Assembly (NCBI GenBank): GCA_963920635.1 | Contig: OY987301.1 | Coordinates: forward strand, 55,806,560-55,870,559 | Length of the DNA stretch: 64,000 nt | From: Pseudeuparius sepicola | Taxonomy: Eukaryota; Arthropoda; Insecta; Coleoptera; Anthribidae | Reading direction: 5' to 3' | In this document: positions 33,052 to 44,843 of the stretch, piece by piece | Layout: the number at the start of each line of letters is the position of its first letter | Numbering within the stretch: position 1 is the first letter of the stretch | The notes under the pieces: model-generated | Told to the model about the DNA's origin: nothing | Seen by the model: only the letters and a program-made list of their open reading frames with translations | The model's database searches: none | Program-made: the position numbers and the translations under genes

Positions 33052-33059
33052 AGAACCAG

Positions 33060-34493
33060 TGTCACCAATAGAAATCTGTTTGGGGGTTTGAATCCCCAAA
33101 GTAACTAAAGCCCTGGGCTCATGTATTGGCCAGGCTAGGTCTCGTGGAATCGGTAGGTAGCTATAGTTTACAATAATAAGTAAATTTTTAATATAAACAT
33201 TACATACCTACATTACATACCTACATTACCTGACGATTTCCCACTTTGCATGTTGCATGTTGCATATTCTGCGTTTAGTACATTTTCAACACGAACACAT
33301 AGTGTTTTGTTTTCTTCCAAAATTCCAAAGGGGCGGCCGCCCCCTTGCCCCTATGTAACGGCGCCCATGGTTACTGATAAACAGAGCGTTAAAGTTCTTT
33401 TTTTGAAATTCAATACCCTGTAATCAGTAACTATTAAATTTTGACCGGTAGTTGTTAGGTTCAATCGTAATATTTTGACACAAAATATATGTAGTTGCTC
33501 TATGTATCATTATTAATGGGACACCCTGTATATTTTTTAATATAAATGTGAAAAAATGTGCAGTGTAGTGTCGCTTATTGAAAATTTGTGTCAGCATGTT
33601 GGATGGTTCGATGGTTCAACTTAATGTCACACCATCTTTTACTTGACCCGTCAAAATCGTGTTATACCTACGGAGGATTGTGCCCTGACGCCCTGACTAA
33701 TTACATTAAACCAAAAACAATCCCATCTAACTAAACTTAGTACTTAAGCATCCTTTCCAAACTGTTGAAACTTAATGGCACCCGCATCTATCAGAGCGTA
33801 AAGATTAATATTTCGAAAAGTCAATAATTTTTTCGTCTGAACTTCTGAATGAAAATCAAACAAAACTCGTTCCCACGCAACACTATAACCGCATTTTTCG
33901 CTGAAAGTTACACACGTAGGTTCCGAAAGAAATCGATTATTTTTTCGATAATGGGTATATGCACACACCACAGAATTTGAAACGTTACGAACATTTCCGT
34001 GATCTAAATAAGTACGTGACGATTAACCACTTACCTGGATTTTGTTTTAAATTCACCAGGAATTTATTATTTCCATTGTATCCGTTTAAATAATATATTT
34101 ATGGTAATTTGCATAAAATTGCTTTGAAGGGTGGGCGCGCCAGTAGAGTGCCTTTGTGCACAAATTCTGCAGGAGGAAGGCTACGCCCGATTTCCTTTTA
34201 ATGTCAATTGAAAATAAGACTACAGATAGTAGCCGAATATATTTATATACATAGAAGAAAATAAATATCTAATGCTTTCTGTACTTACCAACTTACCTAC
34301 ACTTACATGCACGTTATTTCAAACCAAAAGTTACAGAATAATCAAAATGTAGTGTTTGTCGTTTTTAGAAAAAAGAAAATTTATGGAAATGTAAAGTTGT
34401 CAAATTGAAAGGGAAATTACAAACAACGATTTCGTTTTGTTTTGACAAACAGTTACATGTATTTTTTTGCAACTGGGGTATTGTTATCATATA
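33060..34493. other. gene-free stretch with TE end scraps
   Basis: Contains a lone GC-rich terminus near 33338-33372 ('ggggcggccgcccccttgcc', then 'ggcgcccatg') and a CACCCTGTATA end at 33523-33533. No gene recognised. Confidence 0.45.
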
Positions 34494-35905
34494 CAGGGTG
34501 AGTTTTTTTCGATGCCCACTATGGAGATCTCGGAAACTAGCAGAGCTACAACAAAGGTTAAACGGGGAAAGAATTGCAGTTTTGAATGCTCAATCTAATG
34601 CCCTTTTTGGATTTTTAAAAAAGTTCATGACTCACTAGATATTTTGATAAAAGTGATTTTTTGCTATTTCATCAGATCTCTGTAGCTCCGTTATTTCTGA
34701 TTATACAGAAAAAATGTAAAGACAAAAATTGTAGATAATTTTGGGCTTAATAAGATAATCTGATCCGATTTTTTGTGTTGTTTGTGATTTTTGAGATATG
34801 ACATAACCTTGTGTTTTTTTTTAAATGTAAATCATAGTTGGCTGTGGCCTTATCAAATCGGCCATTTTTTGAGCTTTTCAAAAATATAATACCCGGCATA
34901 GTTATTATAAAAAATAAAATAGCTATGGCTAATTTTCTGATTTTTTTTTAAATTTTCACAGAGTTAGCCATGGAATATTTTCATAATTACGTTCTATTTT
35001 ATAATTAGACATACTTCAAACTTTCTAACATTTTGTTTTTAGCTGGTAACAAAATTTAACAAAATAAAACAAAAATTAAAAAACTCAAATTCAAATTATT
35101 ATTATATGAAAAGGTCACCTTTTAAAATAAAAAAGGTGTTAAAACAATCCACCATTATTATTTATACAAATATTGCAACTTTTTAAAACTGAATTTGTCG
35201 CCTTTTTTAGAGAGAGCCTGTCAATACTGGCAATTGCTTCTAAAACAGCTGCTCTTAATTCAACAATTGTCTCATACTTTATTTTGTACTGTTCCCCACA
35301 AAAAGAAATCTAAAACACACAAATCGGGGGATCGGGGCTGCCAGGAAATAGGTCTATTTCTCCCTATCCAGCTATTTGGATAGAGCTGATCTAGGTAATT
35401 TCTTAGGGCAAATAATTAAGTGGTGGAGCTCCATCATAATAATTTTTATTTTATTTTGTTACATTTTGTTACCAGCTAAAAATAAAATATTTGAAAGTTC
35501 TATTATAAAATAAAACGTTTAAATTATGAAAATATTCCATGGCTGACTATGTGAAAATTAAAGAAAAATCAGAAAATTAGCCATAGCTATTTTATTTTTT
35601 ATAATAACTATGCCGAGTATTATATTTTTGGAAAGCTCAAAACACAAGTTTATGTCATATCTCAAAAATCACAAACAACATAAAAAAAATTGGATCAGAT
35701 TATCTTATTAAGCCCAAAATTATCTACATTTTTTGTCTCTACAGTTTTTCTGTATAATCAGAAATAACGGAGCTACAGAGATCTGATGAAATAGCAAAAA
35801 ATCACTCTTTTCAAAATATCTAGTGAGCCATGAACTATTTAAAAATACAAAAGTTTCAGTAGTTTCCGAGATCCCCATAGTGAGCATCGAAAAAAACTCA
35901 CCCTG
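34494..35905. mobile_element. foldback Tc1/mariner derivative with long inverted arms
   Basis: Left end CAGGGTGAGTTTTTTTCGAT and right end ATCGAAAAAAACTCACCCTG, both next to TA. The arms pair over several hundred bases (for example 'gatctctgtagctccgtta', 'attttgggcttaataagata', and 'tagccatggaatattttca' repeated inversely). The core holds a decayed transposase fragment on the minus strand. Non-autonomous, internally deleted relative of the DD41D elements elsewhere in the window. Confidence 0.88.
35200..35440 (-). pseudogene. decayed transposase fragment inside the foldback element
   Basis: On the minus strand, around the second and third catalytic positions: DGAPPLNYLP, then after stops LFPGSPDPP and KYETIVELRAAVLEAIASI. 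This matches the order DGAPPH ... WP-RSPD ... K-x-Y-x-T-x2-(D/E)L in the DD41D transposases at 43.7 and 51 kb. Several stop codons and altered residues; not functional. Confidence 0.65.
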
Positions 35906-35909
35906 TATA

Positions 35910-36590
35910 TCTGAATATCGCGTTTTCGAGATAATGGGACACCCTATACTAAATTTATTTAACTAAATTTGTGGATCTCGTAATGAAGACAAACAACCGA
36001 TGCGAATACAAAAAGTTTTTGTTTTAGCTATAAGAAGAATATCATAATAAAATTTCAAAATGTTAGAAGCTTATAAGGTTTTGCTAAAAATTCTTATTTT
36101 ATTTCCAGAATATCAGTAAAATCCGAAAAGCTTTTAACTGAAATTTTATTAGGTATGCTATTCCCTTGGTTAATAGAATCATTTCTTGTTATTGCATCGA
36201 TCCTCTGCCTTTATCGTGAGATACACAAATTCAAGTTACGTACCTATATTTACATAAAATTTCAAAAAGGATTCTTTTAAAAACGGAAAAGGTAACGATG
36301 ATATGCCATATTTTATACCATTTTAATCGCGGTGACGAGCAGATAACAAAAATGCAAAAATATATAGAGCGTCCTATGCGTTCATTTCCACAACTTTCGT
36401 AGTGTAGTATAGTTCTTATAGTGTTTATCGGGATATTGTTTTGTAAAATTAAAGGAGTATAGGTAATAATAATAATAGGTAAATTTTACTTGTAAAATAG
36501 TTCCGCCTAAAAAATTTCCATTAAAACAATTTATTCAAATACATAGATATATAATCATAAGATAAAGTGTCATAATGCACCGAAATAGTT
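35910..36590. other. gene-free A+T-rich stretch
   Basis: Near 36290-36380, phrases such as 'aaaatgcaaaaatatataga' resemble the degenerate MITE inside the 54-57 kb repeat units. Nothing else recognised. Confidence 0.4.
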
Positions 36591-36594
36591 ATTT

Positions 36595-36714
36595 ATGTAC
36601 CAAGGCACTGAAGTTCAACTTTTTATGACTCATGTGGAGTTTAGTTGCTGAGGCCTCTGGCCGAGGCAAATAAACCACATGAGTCATAAAAAGAACTTCA
36701 GTGCCGAGGTACAT
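36595..36714. mobile_element. 120-bp hairpin MITE
   Basis: Left arm ATGTACCAAGGCACTGAAGT, and right arm its near inverse complement ('gaacttcagtgccgaggtac'). Both arms include 'tatgactcatgtgg' or its complement. Only about 40 bp of loop; no TSD assigned. Confidence 0.8.
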
Positions 36715-36770
36715 ATTATATTTTTTTTGAAATCGGAAAAAAATGTTTTATTAGGCAAGAAAATAATAAT

Positions 36771-36905
36771 AAGGGATCACCCGTCCACGAACCGACTACG
36801 CGCGGCGTTGCTTGACTTTACCGATCGCTCTACCTAGGACAAGTCGAGGCCAACGATAAAGACAGGCCACGGCGCTAACGCATAATCGCGTAGTCACGTG
36901 ACCAA
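36771..36905 (-). repeat. 5S-rRNA-like SINE fragment
   Basis: The minus strand reads 'gatcggtaaagtcaagcaac', then 'gcgcgtagtcggttcgtgga', then 'cgggtgatccc'. This is collinear with the 5S rRNA internal promoter region (AAGTTAAGCAAC ... GTACTTGGATGGGTGACC). Its tail is followed by an (ATT)n run in the minus orientation. It is diverged and lacks the full 5S fold, so I read it as a SINE3-type head or 5S retropseudogene, not a gene. Confidence 0.55.
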
Positions 36906-37379
36906 CTTAGTTCAATATAATGAAAGGCATTTTTGGAGATAAGTAGAAAAAACAAATTTCGTAACAATTTGGCAGTTTTCTTTCATCTATTACATTATTG
37001 GTTTTGTGCATCCAAGCTTTCTATAATTGTTTTTTCAAAATTTTCAACCTGCCTCAGCTGTTTTAGGCTGAGAGTTAAACGGCACTGCACTCACAATATT
37101 TTGCTACATTCTCAAACATTGTTGGGACATCACCTTCCTTTAGCTTAGGTGATATTCTCTAGGTATTTTCCTCCCACAACACATTTGTCCACTTTAATTA
37201 TTTTTGGCGGAAATTTTCATCCCGAGGCAAAACAAATGTTTGTTATGGCGACACTTTCTTCCTGGCTTTTGTAATATGTATAAATATAATATAAACAGAC
37301 CCAATATTTGGTATTTAGGTTATTTTTTACGAAATAAAAATGAAAACTAACCTCAGTAGGTATACTGTAAATATTGGCT

Positions 37380-37870
37380 AGGTCTCAGTTGATCGGCAGC
37401 GTGAAAGACCGAATACAAACCATATCAGGGCGTGGCGACAACGCAAATCCTCGAGTAAGTTACAACACTGATTTATTTCGCACAAGGTGAATGGTGAATA
37501 CAATAAATACACAAACCCGAACGTGGTCAACGGGAACGGCTTCCAGCCACCTGGACCGTCTGAACTCGCGGATCTCCCGTAAACAGATTCACCCCTCTGT
37601 GTCTCAGGCTCCACTGTCCAATACTAATACTGTCCCATGTCCATAATAGTCCATTCCGGGTTCCCTATTCTGTGGTTCGGGGGAGAATTCCCCTTACAGC
37701 GCTCACGCGTCGCGTCGGTGCGAGCGGCACCAATACTCTTGGACGGCATGACTTCCACCCAGACACCCAGAGGCCATAATAACACCTGGGCGGTTCCCCT
37801 CCGCCAGGACACACGCGCACTAGACACAAACTTGTTTCTAAAATATAAACTAAGACGTTTAAAAACACTT
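37380..37870 (-). mobile_element. possible LTR fragment
   Basis: GC-richer block. On the minus strand, 'gcgaaataaatcagtgttgt' provides a polyadenylation-like signal preceded by a CG-rich leader and followed by an U5-like stretch. No TG...CA ends or duplication could be fixed. Frames on both strands here look compositional. Confidence 0.3.
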
Positions 37871-38263
37871 TAAACATTGAAAACTTCTCAAACCCAAGCT
37901 GCCGCTTTCAGTTATGTGACAAATGACATGTAACGTCTGACGATGGTCACGTGATTTTTGTGCGCCAGGGCCTGTCTTTATAGTAGGCCTTGAGGACAAG
38001 TATAATGACGTACGGCACCTTCGAACAGAAAAACCAAACTGCTGCTTCTTGTGCAGCCTACACAACAAATCTATTGACATTCAAATTTACTAAAATATGT
38101 AGACTGAAGGATTGCGCTTCTATAGGAAACAATTTCGCAATGTGTACGAAAAGTTAAATGGGCCTTTATCGGCCGGGTTTTGAATATTTGGTCACTTTTG
38201 ACGAGCGATTTCTCCGCGTCTGACGTTTGATGATGTTTACATCTCGGCAAGGCCTACTTATTG

Positions 38264-38306
38264 AAAAAATCGTACAATAATGGGCTACATTATTGTACGA
38301 TTTTTT
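38264..38306. repeat. perfect 19-bp stem hairpin
   Basis: AAAAAATCGTACAATAATG (38264-38282), loop GGCTA, then its exact inverse complement (38288-38306). It ends in a T run. Confidence 0.8.
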
Positions 38307-38399
38307 GGGACATTTTAATGCCGATTTCAAGAAAATATTGTTATTTTGTCAATATTATCAATGCAGCAGGATTTGCATTCCACATTCGGTCATTTAATA

Positions 38400-38945
38400 T
38401 GCTTCAATTTTTGTTAGCGCAAACTTATAACAGAACATATTTAAATGCTTGCTTGTTATTATTTCTGAGCAATATAAGTTTATTTCATTGCGTTCTTTAT
38501 AAAGATGGCATTTTACATTTTACATATTATTATAGGTATGTATATTATTTAAATGTTTCAAATTACCAAAGATTGGTAGTAACAATATGTCCAGAGACAT
38601 TATGGTTGGCTGGTGTCGCAAATTTGAATAATGGTTTTGGTACTTGCCTTTTAGTGTTTGACAGTTATTGATATAATACATTATTCTTAATACAGTATTT
38701 AGAAACACAAATGCAAGAAAATTCTGATTTCGTTGAAATAAATAATAAATGCAAAAATCAAGGGCAGTTAAAAACAAAATATACGGTATATTTATGGAAC
38801 AGAATGGCTGAAAGGAAGTTAATAGCTTTTTTATTAATAATAATGATAATGATAGTGATAATGATAACGATGGCGATGGCGATAACAACCATTATATCGA
38901 TAACGATGTCGATAACTATAACGATAACTTGCATATCGAGAACTT
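38400..38945 (+). repeat. ~540-bp direct duplication, copy 1
   Basis: From 'gttagcgcaaacttataaca' to the GATAAC-type microsatellite. It matches 40979-41505 with few differences, including the short phrase 'ttatggttggctggtgtcgc'. The frame 38261-38671 spans it but has no recognised domain, and it shortens in the second copy. Confidence 0.85.
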
Positions 38946-38984
38946 GAGTCGGCAGTCACGGAAAAACCTTGAAAGTGCCATGTG

Positions 38985-39062
38985 TAGGAGTACCCCCAGA
39001 AGCAACCACATGCTTGTGCGGGGGAGGGAGGCAATTACTATTATTTTGTCTTCATTGCCGTT
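38985..39062 (-). repeat. dispersed repeat D, copy 2
   Basis: Inverse complement of 31795-31880 ('agaagcaaccacatgcttgt', then 'ggcaattactattattttgt'). Confidence 0.65.
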
Positions 39063-39263
39063 TGCGGCTAGGGCCGATTTTTTCCCGATAGAACTAGGAT
39101 AGCATTTGATCATGTACTACGCAATAAATAAATACGCACTTGTAGTTTCCCAAATATAAGAACGAACTGTGAAACCTAAAATGTGGTAATACAATACAGT
39201 TGTTGTACTAAACGTTTTGCATAAATGCTCAAATAACTAAACAGATCAACTTAAAAATATATA

Positions 39264-40614
39264 CAGGGTGTCCCAATAAGGACTCCCGTCGCGGATATCT
39301 CAGGAACAAAAAGATATATTTTAATTATGCAAACGCCGTTCGCTAGGACGTGAAGAGGGCTTTATTCGCAACTGTTCAGCGTTCGTTTTTACATTGGCGT
39401 ATAGATGGCGCTGCGGTGCAAAGAAACTTTTCGATCCTAGGAACGTTGGAACGTAGCGCATCTGAAAGACTGGGAGAAACTTTTGTTCTATGGACAATTT
39501 TCCTATTGTTACTAGTTTCTGAGATAACCTCTCTACAATGTCATATACAAAAAAGTTATTAAAAATATCTTTGTAGTGCACTAAGACGAAGAAAATAGCT
39601 GCACGTGTTAAATTATTACACATCCGGTTTGACCGGAAGTGACCCATTTTTCAGTTCAAAATGGAATAGGAATAATTTTTTTTCAAAATTGGAAAAAATA
39701 TACGTAATAACAAAAACACCTTGTAGGTACATGTAGACAACGACAATTTGTCTGAATTTATTTTTATTAACCGACATTATAGAAATTAAACATGTATGTT
39801 TACAAAAAATATGTTCAAAATTATTTCCATACCTAAATACGAGCAGCGGCTACCGCATTCTCCATAAACTAATACCATATTTGAATTTATCCTCATTATT
39901 ATGATTAACCATTATTACAAAAATTAATAAACTAATTAGGCAAGAAACAAATTGACAACGATAGAGAATTACCTGGGCGTTTGAAGCTAAATATCATATT
40001 GAAACAATGGACAGAGACGCAGAGCCACCTTCGGTTAATAATAATAAATTCAGCCAAAGTTTCGTTGTCTAGATGTATTATTATACATGGTGTTATTGTT
40101 ATTATATGACACTGGAAATTACCTTTTTTCACTTTTGCGGGATAAATTATATAATATGTTCATTTTAAACTGAAAAATGGGTCACTTCCGGTACTTCCGG
40201 TCAAACCGGATGTGTAATAATTTGACACGTGTCGCTATTTTCTTCGTCCTAGTGAACTAAAAAGGTATTTTTAATAACTTTTTCCTCTAAAGTTAATTTT
40301 AAGCGAGTTAGCTCATTTTTTGTAAATGACATTGTAGGGCGGTTATCTCAGAAACTAGTGATAGTAGGAAAATAGTCCATAGAACAAAAGTTTCTCCAAA
40401 TTACCCAGTCTCTCAAATGCGCTGCTCTCCAACGTTCTTAGGATCGAAAAGTTTATTTGCACCGCAGCGCCATCTATACGCCAATATCAAAATGAACGCT
40501 TATCAATTTCAAATAAAGCCCTCTTCACGTCCTAGCGAACGGCGTTTGCAGAATTAAAATATCTCTTTTTGTTCCGGAGATATCGGCGACGGGAGTCCTT
40601 ATTGGGACACCCTG
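39264..40614. mobile_element. foldback element with ~400-bp inverted arms
   Basis: Left end CAGGGTGTCCCAATAAGGAC, right end its inverse complement, TA on both sides. The arms contain 'aaacgccgttcgctaggacg' and 'tagatggcgctgcggtgcaa' in opposite orientations. The centre is A+T-rich without a transposase. Likely a non-autonomous Tc1/mariner derivative. Confidence 0.88.
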
Positions 40615-40978
40615 TATATTATTGCAATTGTATAATAATCAATATGATCGGTTAATTTTAAATTCTCATCAACTCATTTTATTTTTTCATATGTGCTTTA
40701 GTTTACTTTAATACTACTGGGCGAAATGAAAATATTGATGAATTTCTTAAAACTCTAAGGTACGAAAGACTCAAGTTAATAAGACTTAAAAAAATCGGAC
40801 TATACTCCAAAAAAAAATTTGTTTTTAGAATAAATTATACAATAACATGCAATATCTCGCAGGTTAGCTTAAGACGTTGAGTTATATACGTAAATATTGT
40901 TAACTGTGATCTATTTATGTTCTCGTTCTAGTGTAGTATATTTATGTTCTCGTTCTGTATGTAAGTACGTACTTATAT

Positions 40979-41505
40979 ATGTTAGCGCAAACTTATAACA
41001 GAACATATTTAAATGCTTGCTTGTTATTATTTCTGAGCAATATAAGTTTATTTCATTGCGTTCTTTATAAAGATGGCATTTTACATTTTACATATTATTA
41101 TAGGTATGTATATCTATTATTTAAACGTATCAAATTACCAAAGATTGGTAGTAACAAGATGTCCAGAGACATTATGGTTGGCTGGTGTCGCAAATTTGAA
41201 TAATGGTTTTGGTACTTGCCTTTTAGTGTTTGACAGTTATTGATATAATACATTATTCATAACACAGTATTTAGAAACACAAATGCAAGAAAATTATGAT
41301 TTCGTTGAAATAAATAATAAATGCAAAAATCAAGGGCAGTTAAAAACAAAATATACGGTATATTTGTGGAACAGAGTGGCTGAAAGGAAGTTAATAGCTT
41401 TTTTATTAATAATAATGATAATGTTAGTGATAATGATAACTATGGCGATGGCGATAACAACCACTATATCGATAACGATATCGATAACGATGATCTGCGA
41501 AGATT
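40979..41505 (+). repeat. ~540-bp direct duplication, copy 2
   Basis: Partner of 38400-38945; lies on the other side of the foldback element at 39264-40614. Confidence 0.85.
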
Positions 41506-42770
41506 ATTAGCATATTTTCACGAAAATGTACATTTAAATCTTCAATTCTAGGTTCAAGATATTCAAAGCAAAAATCCTATTAAGAGTCTGTGGATATATT
41601 CAAGGGATGAAATAAGCATAGTATATTGCTGTTGGAGGCACCTGGCAGTAGGTAGACAATATAATTTTTTTAGAGTTTAGAAATATACCTGTAGATTTAT
41701 TTCTGTGGGCAACTTTCAATTAAAAATACTTATGTTTTAAAAAATATTTACTTTGAAATTTTATTTAGAGTTTGGAAATACATTTTTAGATTAATTTCTT
41801 TGGCTAACTTTCAATTAAAAATACGTTTGATTAAAAATATATTTCACAATACCTTATTGACACCAACTATAAATGATCTGTTGAATGATTTATGTCCGAA
41901 TTGAGCTAAACATCCATCAGCTATCAGATTATTAAACAATTAACGTAACTCGAACCCCTGAATGGTTAGTCTGCAAGGTTGGTCTGCGGCCTTGGATTTA
42001 TTCTCATTCCGATGCAAATTGGAGCCGAAGAATCTCGTTCCTCTGGTCGCGAGGAGAGAAATCGTCAGGAAATATTTATAGGCATGTCAAATTTGTGGAC
42101 ATGATGTGCATACAATAACAAGGAAGTCCAACTACCGCGAGCGCAGCCCACCACAAAAAAGCTCGGAAACACGATCCTGTTCTTTTCATTTGGAGACTGG
42201 GTAAATTAGTAATGAAGCAGGCTTCGGACGTACATTTGTATTGATCGCGGGTACGTCCCTGGAGGACAAAAACGACGAAACCTTTGCTTGTGATTAATTT
42301 GTTTAATTCGTCTGGATTTTTTGTAGTATGGACTAATAGGTATTGAAAAGAAATAGTTTCTTCCAAAGGCGAAAATCAGTTAAAATGCAGATTTGAGATT
42401 ATTTTGGGCGAAAATTCATTGCGTTAGTGTTTCTAGCAAACAATTCCACTCCAAACTATTAAAACTAATATCACACATTAACATATTATCCCAAATTATT
42501 TAGGAATTAAATAAATAATAAGCGGATTGCAATTTCATCCAACAAAGAAGAGTTTTGTAGCTTTGTTTCCTCCAGGGTCGTGTACGCGATTAATATGGAG
42601 TACCTAGTAATGAATATAATATGTGTTGGAACAATTTTGACAGATGTCACCAGTAGCCGCATATCTCCGATGCTTTGCTCTCGATTCAACCAGGTTAGAT
42701 ACCTAGATTGGCGGCTAACGGTTGCTGCTCCCTTAGGTAGTATTCGATGCTGATCAACGCCACGGATGAC
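41506..42770. other. gene-free stretch
   Basis: Two diverged direct repeats of 'tttagagttt-gaaata ... ctttcaattaaaaata' at about 41670-41730 and 41765-41825. The 96-codon minus-strand frame at 42076-42366 has no family resemblance that I can see. Confidence 0.45.
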
Positions 42771-42870
42771 AGGACCGAGGACACGCCCGCGTTGCCTCTG
42801 TTCTGTCTTTAAACAACCTCCCCGCCCAAAAAGTGCACTGACGAATCTGGCAATGTAAATAACTATTAAT
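42771..42870. repeat. dispersed repeat E, copy 1
   Basis: 'cccgcgttgcctctgttctg', 'taaacaacctcc', 'ggccaaaa/gcccaaaa' and 'gcaatg.aaataactatt' match 60158-60250. Confidence 0.65.
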
Positions 42871-43697
42871 TAGATTAGCAGCATTTTTACACGGGGCTTA
42901 CGAGCAGATTTATAAATGGCAAGGAAGTAACGACACATAATTTGCATATAAAAAGCGTGTGATTTAGGTACAAATTAATATGACGTCCATTGGAAATAAT
43001 ACAAATTGCGATCATTAATTTCATATACAGGGTGTCCATTTAGTGAGATAACGGACGATATCTCCTTACAGGGTGATGCTAGTAAAAAAAATTTAAATGC
43101 AAAGTTGTATAATGCTCTAAGGCGCATCACCCGAAAATATTTTCGAATATACAGGGTGCTCCATAAATGCGATACGAGACGCAACTTTGTTATTTTAAAT
43201 GGAACGCCCTATATTTTATTACATTTCTGGATTGTCCTAAGAATTCTACACACTTTTTGTTAAGCATAGCCTATAGCAAAATTCTACCGTTTTTGAGATA
43301 TTTAATGTTTTTTCAAAAAATCGCCGTTTGCACATGTCGATAAAATCAAGCATATTTCATTTACTCGAAATCTTAAAAGCCAAATCTTTTGCAGGTTATT
43401 AGTGCATGGATTCACTTACTTGATGCCCCTATGAAAATCTGAAAATATTCTACAGGGTGTTCGCAATACTGTACAAAAAACCAGAAACTTCAAACAGCCA
43501 TATCTTATTTTTTTCAAATGGAATGTTCCATATTTTTTTATCTTAAAATATTCACAAGACGATAAGCTTTCTTTTTTATTAAGCACGTCCTATACCTTAC
43601 TGTAATAGTTATCGAGTTCTTTTCACTTTTTCCTAATTTCTCCCTTAAAATCCACAATACTCGCGTTTCGATTAGAAAAATGTTTGCTTAGTTGGCC

Positions 43698-44843
43698 ATG
43701 GAAACAATAATTGCACAAAAATCAAGAAACTGCTTTGACAGAGGCTTTGACGCTGTCAGTCTATCACTCAAACGAAACATTTTTACATTGAAAATGAATT
43801 TTTCGAAAGAAGAATTAGTAAGAATGATTTACTGTTTGGGCGCAAGTGATGAGAATTGTTTATTGGCAAGTAGAGTTTACGCGCAAAGATTTCCGTATGC
43901 CGAACGTCATCCAAATCGCTTGGCATTTGAAAGACTCAAGGAAAGATTTGAAAGAACTGGTAATGTGAGTTATGAAGCTTCAGAAAGAGAAAAAACAGTG
44001 GCAGATGCCCAAAATGAAATGCTTGTCATGCAAGCTGTAGTGGAAAATGCGCATGTCTCTTGTAGACAAATTGAAAGACAGTTAGATATAAAAAAATCCA
44101 CTGTTAACAAGATCATCCGAAAACATAAATTTCATCCGTATCATGTGCAACTAGTGCAAGAATTAACTGATGAAGATTTTGTTAATCGACGTAATTTTTG
44201 CCGTTGGGCATTGAATAAAATTCAACTACAACACGATTTTTTTGATTATGTGTTGTTCACAGACGAAGCAACGTTCCATAAAAATGGATTTGTGAACCGC
44301 CATAATTTTCATTATTACAATGATGCCAATCCCAGGTATCTGATACCACTGGACCATCAGCATAGATGGTCACTTAATGTATGGGGCGGTATTATGGGGA
44401 CAAGGCTTTTTGGGCCATATTTTTTTTATGGGACAGTAAATGGCCAGAACTTTTTGCATTTTTTACAAAACGAACTAGAAGATGAGCTCGATGATTTGTC
44501 ATTTCAAACAGTTAGGCGAATGGGGCTACAATTAGATGGAGCGCCTCCTCATTTTAGCCTTGTTGTAAGGGCCTATTTAAATTTAGATTTTCAAAATAAA
44601 TGGATTGGCAGGAGAGGACCAGTTTCTTGGCCGGCCAGATCCCCAGACCTTACAAAACTTGATTTTTTCTTGTGGGGGTTTGTGAAAGATCGGGTCTATC
44701 AAACACCTGTTACCACTATAAACGACATGAAGGAAAGAATAAGGAATGCTTTTCAAGAAGTAAGCAGGGAAATGCTCCAGAAAGTGGGCAATTCTTTTGT
44801 CCGAAGAATTCGCTTGTGTGATCAACACAAGGTGGACACGTAG
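43698..44843 (+). CDS. Tc1/mariner-superfamily transposase, DD41D type
   Basis: Cut-and-paste transposase of 381 residues from the first ATG (43698), which lies inside the left inverted repeat; a start at 43794 (MNFSKEELVRMIYCLG) would give 349 and is also plausible. N-terminal helix-turn-helix of the DUF4817 type (ASDENCLLASRVYAQRF, then RTGNVSYEASERE), followed by a second HTH (SCRQIERQLDIKKSTVNKII). Catalytic motifs: LFTDEATF (Asp189), RWSLNVWGGI, LQLDGAPPHF (Asp280) and WPARSPDLTKLDFFLWG (Asp322). The spacing between the second and third Asp is 41 residues. All three Asp are present and the frame is open throughout, so activity is possible. It would bind the flanking inverted repeats. No intron seen. 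Confidence 0.92.
   Translation: METIIAQKSRNCFDRGFDAVSLSLKRNIFTLKMNFSKEELVRMIYCLGASDENCLLASRVYAQRFPYAERHPNRLAFERLKERFERTGNVSYEASEREKTVADAQNEMLVMQAVVENAHVSCRQIERQLDIKKSTVNKIIRKHKFHPYHVQLVQELTDEDFVNRRNFCRWALNKIQLQHDFFDYVLFTDEATFHKNGFVNRHNFHYYNDANPRYLIPLDHQHRWSLNVWGGIMGTRLFGPYFFYGTVNGQNFLHFLQNELEDELDDLSFQTVRRMGLQLDGAPPHFSLVVRAYLNLDFQNKWIGRRGPVSWPARSPDLTKLDFFLWGFVKDRVYQTPVTTINDMKERIRNAFQEVSREMLQKVGNSFVRRIRLCDQHKVDT

Noticed and set aside
36771..36905. Functional 5S rRNA gene
   Set aside because: Only the middle and 3' portions match, with many substitutions, and it has a SINE-like simple-repeat tail.
38711..39034. Frames with IMIMIVIMITMAM and YRYRHRY runs
   Set aside because: Translation of a GATAAC/GATAAT-type microsatellite; no gene.
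42076..42366. 96-codon minus-strand frame with a hydrophobic end
   Set aside because: No recognised family, no promoter or splice context; composition consistent with chance.
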